From Vermamoeba vermiformis (lineage: Eukaryota; Tubulinea; Echinamoebida), in NCBI GenBank assembly GCA_045837725.1, contig JBEWZL010000084.1, positions 124,001-188,000 on the forward strand: a stretch of 64,000 nt of DNA. The letters run 5' to 3'. The notes beneath the pieces are model-generated. The model did not search any database. It was not told the DNA's origin and saw nothing but the letters and a program-made list of their open reading frames with translations. The translations under genes and the position numbers were made by a program. Below, piece by piece: positions 47,958 through 58,303 of this stretch (position 1 is the stretch's first letter; every line of letters begins with the position of its first letter).

Positions 47958-49808
47958 ATGCAAACCAACACCAGCACCATGGCTGTACAAAATCAAAATT
48001 TAAATTTCTTAGAACTTCCAAAAGATATAATTGGCCTCATATTCAACAAACTAGACGCTGTAGATGAGATCAGGTAAGCCTTTTTTAAAAGTGCACTACA
48101 AGCATGCGTTAAAATTAAATAACAGGAATAATATCCTACTATATTATTTTAAATTAAATTGACTGGTAAATAATTTATTTGAACCATCGGGTAAATCGAA
48201 TTAATTTTTTCACTCTCAGATCTCACCGCTGTATAGCTAAGGCTTGGAACGAAGCATATTGGTCATCTGTAACAAGGATATATATTAATTCACAGGCATT
48301 ATCAGTACTTGAAGACCATCACTTGATCTACCTTCTGAGTCGAGTGAATCCGCTCAGATTGTATTCATTAGACATATTCAAACAAGCTCCAAAATTAACT
48401 TTCAACTCACTGTCATTATTGTCACAATTTATCAACTTGAAGGCCCTCCAATTAAGTGGATTGCCGTCAGATCTGATCCGTCAAACAGTGACGGGCTTAG
48501 TCTCATTAAGAGAATTACATTTACGATCGAAACATGTTACCGAAGATTGTATGAATGATATTGCAGACAATTTAACAAAATTAACCCGAGTTTTCTGCGC
48601 CACATCCGAACAACTACTTCGTAAGTCAAAAATAGATCTGAAAGAACGAATTCTTAAAAGATAATAGTCATATTAATATTTTACTATTAATAGGGTGGCG
48701 CAATGCGTATAAATTAACTCAACTAAAAGAGCTGACATTAGCCTTAACAAAAAAGTTCACTCCAGAAGGCTATGCAGATCTAGCCAAATTAAGCAACTTG
48801 ACATTTTTGAACGTGAATGCAAATGATAATATTAATAATGAAAGTCTAGGCCATATTTTCAGCATGACAAATTTAGAAACGTTGTTTTTTATAGACGCGA
48901 AGGCAACACTTCCACGAGTTTATTCTGGCCTGGTTAAAATGACAAAACTGCAAAAATTGCACGGAATGATTCTAACCGACGAGGAGGCCCTATCATGTTT
49001 ATCTCAAGCATATTCGTTGACATCACTCGGAGTTGAAGTTCGGAGTAGTGGCCCTATAAGTGCTGCTTCCGAAATTTCATCGAAGTTTATTTCAACGTTA
49101 ACCAACTTGAAACATCTTATGGGAAGTGTTAAAATACAAGACACGCAGTTATTAACACCATTAACAAATTTGGAAAAAATCAGCGCTTACAATCTAAGCA
49201 TGGGTGAAGAATTTCCGCTGCACGTAATGACGAATTTAATGGAAATTTCCTTCGAAGCAATTGACGGCAAAGCACTGCAAAAAATATCAAATTTAGTTAA
49301 ATTAAAGTCAATTCGGTTCCGCAAGATCAATAACTCGCAAGAGAATGATTTCGCTGGCATCCAATACTGTCAAAATTTGCGAACTTTGGGTTATACCGGC
49401 CCGCAAATTACACCAATGCGTAAGCAGAATAGATAGATTTTTTTTTCATATAAATCAGAAATTAATCTTAAATTTTACATACTGGATTATTGGTTTTAAA
49501 TTTAATATTAACTTTTTAATCCAGAATTTGGATACATCGCACAATGCCCGCAATTAGCAGAATTGTTCATAAATGTCCCATCCAAATGCGCCAATGACTT
49601 TTACAAATTGACACAATTAACATCGCTCGAACTGCGCTTCGTCGATTGGGAGATGGAGCACGTAAAGAAATTGACAACATTGACTAAGCTAAGAAATCTG
49701 CAAATTAACAACGGCAAATTTATTGATCAGGTTCATCAGACAGTAATTCAAAATTTGTTCAGTCCTGATGTTAGAACGGCATTGACGGTTACTGTGTGGA
49801 CTGTATAG
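47958..49808 (+). CDS. F-box and leucine-rich repeat protein
   Basis: Starts at ATG 47958 (MQTNTSTMAVQNQNLNFLEL), with an alternative ATG eight codons in. The F-box is LELPKDIIGLIFNKLDAVDEIR, split by an intron at about 48074-48220, and continues HRCIAKAWNEAYW. Then follow leucine-rich repeats of about 23-26 residues, for example LSQFINLKALQLSGLPSDLI, LVSLRELHLRSKHVTEDCMN and LTQLTSLELRFVDWEMEHV, to the stop at 49808. F-box/LRR proteins are substrate receptors of SCF ubiquitin ligases: the F-box binds Skp1 and the LRRs bind the target. The target is unknown. The repeats fit the general FBXL type. Confidence 0.8.
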
Positions 49809-49930
49809 TCAATTATAATGCTATTTTAAACCTTTGGTCAATAATTTTTACAAACCGTTGTAACGGACGAAATTTCGTTCAATAAATAAAAATCTTTACA
49901 GAAAGATCTATCTCAAAAGAACAAACCTAT

Positions 49931-52900
49931 TTACTTATAATACATTCCACCGTAAGCGTTCGGCCAATTAGATCCGGGTTGGATCTGGACTTGCACGGCG
50001 GGTCCAGGTGGCAAAACAGCCGCCTGTGGATAACCAACAGCTTGCGGTATCACTTGCGGTGGTTGTTGCACGTAATATTGAACAGGCGCGCCTTGTGGGA
50101 CATTGACTTGGTACTGCGGATAACTCTGCGGCACACCGTGTTGAATGACGGGCTGTGCATTGGGATAATAATTGTTGTTGTTATTATTGTACCCGCTTTG
50201 TTGCTGTTGATCTGAGCTCGAATTAGAATTGACAGGTGACGTCACGACATTAGACCAGCCTTGTTGTTGTTGCGGCTGATGTTGATTTTGATACTCATTA
50301 TGACTGTAGCCGTAGTTGTTATTATATACATTTTGTGGCTGTTGTTGAGGCTGGCTATAATTATTATTGTTCATTTGTTGATTGTAATTATTGTTGCCGT
50401 TGAGGTTCATCTGTTGCTGCTGTTGTCCGTTGTTATAATACGGCTGATTTTGATTGCCCGAGTTATCCAAGTGCGCTACAGGACTCATCGGACCAGACAC
50501 GTACTGACCGCTATTATTGATCTGTTGCTGCGGCCCATTGTTGTAAGATTGAGGTGAGGCGACATTTGGGCTCGCGTAGTTCATGTTGCCACTACCAGGG
50601 CCATTCTGATGGAGGTACGCGCTGTTGGGATGCACTTGTGACAGTTGTGGCGTGACGAACATGACGTCTTCGTTATTTACATGAATCAAGTCGTTGTTCT
50701 GCGGCGACGAGTTTGACCGATAGACTTGAGGCTGGACAGGGATTGGTGCGTTGTGAATGACGTTGTGGTCCGGAATGGCTGTTGGGACATGTGACGGACT
50801 TGTCGGGGTACGCAAGGCAGTGGGATGAGAACTCGATGGAATTTCACTGGGCGAAGAAAAGTACGAGGGAGCTGATGCCGTGTGAGGAACGTACGGCGAT
50901 GATTGGCCCGAGATCGGCGTGTTGTAGCCCTGGTTGATGGGTGTCACGGGTGTGGGCGGTGTGTCGTAGCCTGGTGAAGTTGGTGCCATGAGCGGCGTTG
51001 GTGTTGATTGAGGACTTTGCATGACTTCACGCGGTTGACTGAGCGGTGCACTGTTAGGACCTGAATTGTTCAGTGCATTGGGAGCAGCACTCGGTTGACT
51101 CGTGGGCTGTTTAGGACCTGCACTCAACGCGTGATGCAACTGATTCTTGAACTGTTCCTTGTCGCGCAGACTTGACTGCATTTGTCCAAAGTCACTGCTC
51201 TTGCTCGCTCCTTTCGGCGGGTTAGGCGCCATTTGTTTTGGGATTGGTCGTGATGGCTGTTTCTTTTCTTGACCGCTTGGTGGCACTTCACGAATGGGCG
51301 GTGGTGCGTCAGACTTCCTCTTGGCACGCGTGTCATTATTAGCCTTGACAGGTGCTGGGCCCAATCCCATTGGTGCTCGTTTGGGCACGCCTGCTTCATC
51401 TCTTGGCGCTGCTGGAATGCTATTGGACCGTGTGCGACCAATAGAATCACTTCTGGGAATGGGTGGTGGTGACGGGTTCGGAGTATTTTGTTCACTGTTT
51501 GATGGTGACAATTGTCCCGGTGAGAGTTGTTGTCCTGCTTGAGGCCCTTGTCCACTCGCACGAAGACCTCCCTTAGGCAATTGTGGAAGTGGTTTTGGTG
51601 GTTTAGATCCGGATCTGTTCAATGACATTTCTTCAACTTTTGCCTCTATAGCTGCTGGTGCTGCTTGTGGCTGTGGCTGAGCTTGAGAGCCCCCACTGCG
51701 AGGACTAACTACAGCACCTGACTGCTCGCCTACGACTTTTGGTAGTGCCATTTTAGGGTTGCTAACAGCTGCGAGTCCAACTGCATAAAATTGTTAGCAC
51801 GCCGGGAGAACGAAATAAAATTGATAAAATTTTACCTGAACCATCTCTACGTATCAGGGCCGATCCTTTCTTACTATGCACGCCATAAAATTATTAGGAC
51901 TACGTTCGAACTGGTTGGATGTGATCCGGATGTACTTACAGATTCTTTTCTAGCTTATCTATAATGAGTGCTCCTTTCGCCTTATCATTTTTTACTACGG
52001 GCATTGACATTCCTTGCTTCAAATTATCTATAGTGCTCTGTCATACAAATTTATAAGTTTCTTTCCAAATTAGGAAGTCCATTCAACTTACGCAAATTTT
52101 AGCCAGGTGATATTCCCTGCCTAAAGGATAGACTATACTACGTTTTAACTTATACAAGTCAAACTCGAGTACGTCGTCTGATTTCAGTACACTGTCAATG
52201 ATCGGAATTTCATTCCATCTGAGTGTCATGGAGGCGTGGTCTACGGTCTTTTTTTCAGTCTCCAAAATCTTTTCTGTCTTGTCGTCGTTGATCACTTTGT
52301 AAATTTTCACGAACAAAGTATTACGCTCCATCTTTTGTGCCAGACCTACACAACAAAAGTGTTAGTTCAATTCGTATAAAACTGATTATATTTGATATGA
52401 CGTACCAGTGGCTAGTTTAATAGGGTGATAAGAAAGAACCATCTTAATCATGCCTTCACGGACTTGATCTGCAGAAAAAATTAGCGTCAAAAGTTTCGAA
52501 TTTTGCTTTCTTACCATTACTATTGGAGTTATTTTCAGCTTGTGGATGACTTGCAATCTCCCGTTGCGGAGATTTAGCGGGTGCAGGATGAGCGGGCGGG
52601 ACATTCATGTGGCCGTTACTGAGCGGCTTTGGCATGCTGTGACTGCTCTCACTGTCACTGAGACTGTTGTTCAAATTGTTGTTATTTACAATGTTATTGT
52701 TCGGCAGTGGGGCCTTGTAGTCCTTGAAATAATCTGAGCTCAATATCTCATCCGCTGAAGGTCGCTGATTGCTCTCCATGGCCATCATCTTCAACAGCAG
52801 ATCCACATACCCTTCGCTATATTTTCGGTCCTGTACATGCAGGGCACTATTAGTCGTGCTTATTATGCAAGGACATTAGTAATAGACTTACGGCTGCAAG

Positions 52901-54275
52901 TTGCCTAATGTCTTCGTAAAATGTCTTGGCTTTATCGGGATTACTTTTCAGTGAAAAGCTAAACACACCATCAGGGCACAGATACCTATATTTCTATACA
53001 TGGGAATCGTATCAGTACATCGCTGTGTGAAAACTCCGAAAAAAAATAAATTCGAAGAATGATAAAATCAGCGTGCCAACGTGACGCGATGATAAATTTT
53101 CCTTATTTGGAATAATCACGATATTATCGATGCCGGAGTTATTATATTGCACGTCACTTACGCTTTCCATGTCCTCTTCTAAGGCCATTTGATAGCCCAG
53201 TACACCGAGGGACCAAATGTCAACTTTCTCGTCGTAATTGTGCTTCAAAAAGTGACTTTCAACGATCTCAGGGGCCATGTAGAACGGTGTGCCCCACATT
53301 GTTTGCGCACCTGCCTCGTTGTACCGCGCAATGCCAAAGTCACCCAGGACCGCATCTGAGTTGTCTCGTTGTTTCGATGTCAAGAATACGTTCTTAGGCC
53401 TACATAATAAATTGTTATAAGCGATCAAGTTTTGCAGTTTTGCATATTACGTCGTGATTTTTTTGGTTATTTTTTGCAGATCAGATCACGTACTTTATGT
53501 CTCTATGTAAGATACCGTGATGATGCAAGTGTTGCACTGCTAGCGTAATTTGATAAAGCCACTTCTTGCATTGCTATATAAACGAGATTAGTATTAAACA
53601 CGAAACTAGGTACGAACAGTAATGATTGACAATGACCGGATCCAAAAATGGAAGCGCGAACACAATCTAGACTATTAAAGCAGCCCGCTAATATTAAATA
53701 ACGTACCTCTTCAGGAATAGGCCTATCTATCGTACTCAAGTCACCTCCAGCATAATAATCCATAATAATTTCGCCGATCAGTTTGTTCGTAATGAAGTCT
53801 GAGCTCATTGAAACATCTTCTGCTCGCGCCAAGCAAGGGTGCCGAAAGTCTTCTTTAATTAATATAGCGAACTGCATTGAATTGATGTGTTAATCGATGT
53901 ATTGCTAGCCGAAAAAGATTCGCAATTAATTTGTTGCGGAAAACGACATCCAATCGTAGCGATTTGCTAAACAACGATTTTAGACGTTATTTGGATTCAA
54001 TTAAGTAAATTTGCGTAATTTTATAGGAAATTCGCGATCTATATTTACTACGATTGAAAGAAAAAACAATTCCATTTGAGATCTACTAACATAGCAATTT
54101 GTTTAAGGCTGAGTAAAACTGGAATTCTACTTACCTCAGTACGAACATTTCTAACGTCTTTTGCGTGTCCGAGACTAATAACTAATTTCTTATAGACCTT
54201 CTTGTTGCCGATCGGATCCTCGACTAAACAGGCAAGGCCTTGGCCACCGCGTCCAAATAATTTAATCACCTTCAA
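49931..54275 (-). CDS. NEK-like serine/threonine kinase with long Gln/Pro/Asn-rich tail
   Basis: The kinase domain starts almost at the N-terminus: MKVIKLFGRGGQGLACLVED is the glycine loop, and VYKKLVI holds the ATP lysine. Later exons carry GEIIMDYYAGGDLS, ILHRDIK (HRD loop), PKNVFLTSKQ, LGDFGIARY (DFG), GTPFYMAPEIVE (APE) and VDIWSLGVLGYQMA. The wording is closest to the NEK branch, though I cannot place it firmly. After the kinase comes an exon series encoding a compact region (NTLFVKIYKVINDDKTEKIL), then a roughly 600-residue tail in one large exon (49931-51751), rich in Pro, Gln, Ser and Asn and ending QPGSNWPNAYGGMYYK. The catalytic residues look intact, so it should be active. The tail is probably a phase-separating or scaffold region (inference). 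Confidence 0.78.
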
Positions 54276-54366
54276 AAATATTAATAACAGTATTAGAGTG
54301 TATTAATAGGCTCGATTATGAAATTAAGCACTTTGATTTTCTTTTATTTTCCCTTGTTTTTTCAAT
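54276..54366. other. Upstream region of the kinase gene
   Basis: AT-rich sequence between the kinase ATG (minus strand) and the left copy of the direct repeat. It probably carries the kinase promoter. No coding frame is seen. Confidence 0.35.
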
Positions 54367-54995
54367 CTGCGATAGTAGTTGATAAAAAGTTTAATTATCA
54401 TCGATTATATTGTATGCATATTAATAATAATTTAATGATCGAGAAATAAGCTCTATCGCGATTGGTTAAGCAAAAAAGAATTTCAGGATGTTGTCGAGTC
54501 CCCAAAACAAATCGCCTACCTTGTACTGCATGTTCTTAAATGTTATAACACTTCCTACTTGAATAGGCACATTCGATGGTTGCCTAATTGTGCAAATTAA
54601 TCGAGGACATTTGCTCCTAAATCCCGAATTCGACTTACGACATCCTCTTTTCTCTGATTATTCTGTTAATATTCTATATATACTCGAGTTAATTCATTAT
54701 TATCATATTCAAACGTTGATGTTGTAAATACACAGGAATACTGAAAAAAATGAGCGATTGATTTTTTTCCATTGTTGTTTCAGTTCAAAAAGCGCAACAC
54801 GATCCTATTTATCATTAAATACAACACAACATGAATAATAGTAGCCAACAAAAATAAGTTTTTGCTTGTGATCAGAAAGGTCGCAGATGCAGGCGAACAG
54901 AAATTTAATAATTATTATACAATCGATGCAAATATTATTATGCCCTTTTTTGATAATATTATTTGCACGATCAAAATTTAGTAAACCAACTTATC
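54367..54995 (+). repeat. Direct repeat, left copy (relic of the NOP53 promoter and 5' end)
   Basis: Aligns colinearly with 57655-58303. Shared blocks include the run from CAGGAATACTGAAAAAAATG through TTTCAGTTCAAAAAGCGCAA to the ATGAATAATAG start, and ACGATCAAAATTTAGTAAAC at the right end. By eye the core is more than 90% identical. The left copy has an extra 120-125 bases at about 54448-54570 that the right copy lacks. It also lacks almost all of NOP53 exon 1. The two copies flank the secreted-protein island at 55.0-57.6 kb. Confidence 0.85.
54831..54858 (+). pseudogene. Truncated duplicate of NOP53 exon 1
   Basis: Within the left repeat the NOP53 start codon and next bases (ATGAATAATAG) join directly to the last bases of exon 1 and intron 1. 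About 148 coding bases are missing, with the short word TAG/AATAG at the junction. The former donor reads ATAAG instead of GTAAG. The frame closes after eight codons. It is therefore a promoter-bearing gene relic rather than a working copy. It might still be transcribed, because the promoter part is well kept. Confidence 0.75.
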
Positions 54996-55050
54996 TACTT
55001 AACTAGATTGCGTACTATCAATAATCTTTACGATAACACATCAAGCTCGT

Positions 55051-55167
55051 CTAAACCGAAGCATAAGCGACCTTGCCGTTCTCAATCTTATCGACGCTGC
55101 GCATCATCGATGTGCCGCCCTTGATACCTTCCATGGCACCAGACGTCACGACAATGTCAAAGTTATA
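55051..55167 (-). pseudogene. Orphan exon resembling a pyruvate-kinase C-terminus
   Basis: An AG acceptor at 55168-55169 (minus strand) is followed by an open frame to TAG at 55051-55053. It encodes 38 residues: NFDIVVTSGAMEGIKGGTSMM, then RSVDKIENGKVAYASV. The pattern (hydrophobic strand, TSG, Gly-rich turn, GGTSxMR) is that of the last beta-strand and sugar-phosphate loop of pyruvate kinases (compare 'GTTNxMRV'). No matching upstream exons occur nearby. It could instead be an alternative last exon of the secreted-protein gene that ends at 55236. The similarity is by eye only. Confidence 0.4.
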
Positions 55168-55235
55168 CTATTTTGATTAATGAACACCACCGTTTATGAT
55201 TATATTAACATGCTTATTGGCAAACATAGTTTAGT

Positions 55236-55888
55236 CTAAAGAGCGAGGTGGATCACCGCCCAAGAAATGGCAACCAAAGTGGCGAATTCAGCGTTGCTTG
55301 ATGCAGACGATACAACACTTTGTTTAGTAGTAGGAGGGCAAGTGACTGGAGTGAATTGAGGAGAGCCGGTATAGTCCGACGGCATCAGAACTTGAGTGCG
55401 TTGACCAGTGAAGGCAGGAAGGATGAAGAAACTTACCAAAACTTCTGAAGGCGAATAATTTTGTAGCGTTACCGTAGTATTGGTACCTTTAATATTAATG
55501 AGTTTCGTTAATTACTATGATACCAGAGTGTCATCTTACTTCTCTGCAAAATCACTGCTCCGTTGCTGGACGACGAAATGGAAAAATCTCCTTCTGAAGC
55601 AACAGTACCCCAGGATGGCAATGCGGAGGCGTCTAAGGAGTCTTCGTTGTCAGAGAAGTCTGCAATCCATACAGCTTGATTAGAGCCAAGCACAACTCGA
55701 TCTGATCCACGTCCTGCGTAGATTTGGACTGTGTTTCCATTACCAGTGATGAACACGTCATCACATTCTGTGCCTTCTAAAAAAGCCGGACTTGAGGTGG
55801 CAGTCAATATTGAACCTTGACATTGGTAGGAAGAAGCAACGAAACAAGCAAAAATCAAAAATAATTGAATAGTCAAATACGAAGCCAT
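55236..55888 (-). CDS. Secreted, probably GPI-anchored protein with RTX-like Gly/Asp motif
   Basis: Starts at ATG 55886-55888 with a signal peptide (MASYLTIQLFLIFACFVASSYQCQG). Exon 1 runs to about 55540 and encodes DVFITGNGNTVQIYAGRGSDRVVLGSNQ in two pieces. This resembles a single calcium-binding RTX-type turn (GxGxDxV) and a short beta-roll of bacterial type. An intron of about 55-60 bases (GTAAGA to AAG) leads to exon 2. Exon 2 ends SSASSNAEFATLVAISWAVIH and LAL, a small-residue site followed by a hydrophobic tail, typical of a GPI-attachment signal. The protein is therefore probably at the cell surface. Function is unknown. It is divergent from the secreted-protein gene at 56142, with 253 bases between the start codons. 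Confidence 0.65.
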
Positions 55889-56141
55889 TTTATGTATTCG
55901 ATGGTATTGTAGTACTTGACAATGATAGAGGTGATTAGTAAGGCAAATTAAAAAAAGGGAACTAATTTCTCGTTCCGGAACTGTGAGCTCCGTCGGACGT
56001 TTAGCCTTTTTGAGTAGCGGAAACGGATCGCAAACCCCCGTTAGTGGCACGTTCTAGAATGTTTGCAAATATTTCGGGCACTGTTAAATAGATTTAAATC
56101 TGGTTTTGATTCATTAATCATAACTTTTTTGAAGACTCCAC

Positions 56142-57564
56142 ATGACTCATTTCGTAATAACTTTGCTAGCTTGCGTTGCCTTATGGCAAACGATTGCTGC
56201 GCTTGAAGTTCAACCGGCTCCTGCTTCTATCGGCGCGGATGTACCTGCAACTTACTTCGGTCCTCCACCCTCTTCCGTTCAGAAAGAATTGATCGGTCCC
56301 TATCAGCTGCTTAAGTCCGGTACCGTAGACACGGAGCAAGGTAATGTCCAACATCCAAAACCAAAAAATAAATTATTAACGGTATAGCACAGGCACCGTT
56401 ACGCTGCCAATGTATCGCGGTGCACTCGAAAGCGATCCTACCTACTCCATTTGGTACGTCGTGACAGACACTTCAGACAAAGAAAATGCAGCTGCCCTTG
56501 GTATCAACTTTTCTGGCAAATTGAAGTTCGCCGCTGTCGGTCGAGGAGCACGCACTGCACGACTCGCCGCCGATTTCTCGTTGTCGTTCAGCAGTGGAAA
56601 AGTCGATTTCAGTACGTTAGTTAGAAGATGATGGGATTTGTTTTTTCTTACCTGCTGTAATCTCGTAGGCCCTGTTCACTCTCTTACTGCTGGTACCGCT
56701 CCGAACTATTTCCCTCCTTCCGCTTATCAACCCGGATCAGTCGGAGATGCTGACTACTCTCCTCTCGTTCGTCTTCGTAACGTCGAGGGAACGATTTGGA
56801 ATGCTCCTACTATTGCAGGCAACGTCACTGCAGAGCAATTATCTGCCTATTGCACTAATGACGTCGATGCTACTGGCCGTACTTTCATTCACGACAAGGT
56901 TGTGCGCATCTGTCCGAACGCAGAGGGGCAAGGTGGCACAGTTACTCTTTCTCTCACTCAAGGATTTAGCTTTGCTCGTCCTGTGTTATACTTGAGCTTG
57001 GACGCAAGTCATGAGCTACCAGCAACCCTTGAACAAGTAACTGTGGCTCCTGGACTTCAAGACTTAACAGTCGGAGGCGATGACGGCTTGTTTTCTCCTG
57101 TAGAACGAATCTTCTCCGTGATTAACGGATATACCAACGCAGACATCAATCCAAGCGGAGGAAGTGGTCCTAATGAGACTAACCACCCCTCTCGTTCAGG
57201 CCTAAACAGGTAAGTTCAATATTCACCACGTTGAATCCGATCTAACATTCATCTTAGCGCTATTCGTGGTGACGGAGGACCATTGAACGTGTTGGGAGGT
57301 ATTCCGACCATCGCTACTGACTACAGGTAAGAATAAACGCTACAAAATTTTAGTAACAATTCTTACCAAAATTAAATTTCTAGCCCTTTGTGGGATCTGA
57401 ACGTCGGTGAATGGACACAGTACGCCGTTAATAATGGTTACCGTGTTCGGTGGTTGGAAGAGTTCCAAATCCTCGGCTTCGCTCTCCGAGGTTTCGTAAC
57501 TGGTCCTGGAGGTCAACCATTTGGCTCATCTGGCTTCATTGTTAACTGCCCTATTGGTAAATAA
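56142..57564 (+). CDS. Secreted protein of unknown function, bacterial-like family
   Basis: Starts at ATG 56142 with a signal peptide (MTHFVITLLACVALWQTIAA). Five exons, about 56142-56340, 56396-56610, 56669-57209, 57258-57328 and 57384-57564, end in TAA at 57562-57564. Blocks include VTLPMYRGALESDPTYSIWY then VVTDTSDKENAAALGINFSG; GSVGDADYSPLVRLRNVEGT; WNAPTIAGNVTAEQL; and a C-terminal WLEEFQILGFALRGFVTGPG. The whole looks like one beta-rich extracellular domain. From memory this wording (calm 'WYVVTDTSD', 'LGINFSGKL', 'DADYSPLV') resembles uncharacterised secreted proteins of soil bacteria, but I could not test that. Four introns show that it is fully eukaryotic in structure. No GPI signal is visible, so it is probably released. 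Confidence 0.7.
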
Positions 57565-57654
57565 TAATATAACTTGTTAAATACGTATCTAATGAATCTT
57601 CATTTAGTCCAACGATTTTTGTAAAGCCTGTAAAAATCGAAGTTTTTTACTTGC

Positions 57655-58303
57655 ACAGAAAATAAAGCGATAGAAGTTTAATTATCGTCGACTACATTGT
57701 ATATATATTAAAAATAATTTAATGAGAGAAATGAGCTCTAATTGTGCAAATTAATCGAGGACATTTGATCCAAATCCCAAATTCGACTTACGACATCCTC
57801 TTTTCTCTGATTATTCTGCTAATATTCTATATATACTTGAGTTAATTCATTATTATCATATTCAAACGTTGATGTTGTAAATACACAGGAATACTGAAAA
57901 AAATGAGCAATTGATTTTTTTTCCATTGTTGTTTCAGTTCAAAAAGCGCAACACGATCCTATTTATCATTAAATACAACACAACATGAATAATAGAACCA
58001 CGAAGAGAGCTTTAACGAAGAACAAGAAGTGGAGAAAGATCGATAATGAATCCATCGATCGGATGACCATTGAAAAGACCCAAGAAGTCCTTGAAGGCGA
58101 TGTTACTATGAAATCAGACGATCAACTGTTCGTTATTGATACAGTAGTCAACAAAAGTAAGTTTTTGCTCGTGATCAGAAAAACCGCATCGTAGATCGCA
58201 GATGCAGGTGAACAGAAATTTAATCTAATTATTACACAATCGATGCAAATATTATTATAATCGTTTATGATTATATTTATCACGATCAAAATTTAGTAAA
58301 CCA
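57655..58303 (+). repeat. Direct repeat, right copy (parent NOP53 promoter, exon 1, intron 1)
   Basis: The functional partner of the left copy at 54367-54995. It runs from AGCGATAGAAGTTTAATTAT, about 330 bases before the NOP53 start codon, through exon 1 and into intron 1. Since only this copy keeps the full exon, it is the likely parent of the duplication. The left copy is the derived one. Confidence 0.8.

Noticed and set aside
54367-58303. Reading the flanking direct repeats as LTRs of an element
   Set aside because: The repeats are host NOP53 promoter and exon sequence, and the enclosed genes encode secreted proteins with no element functions.
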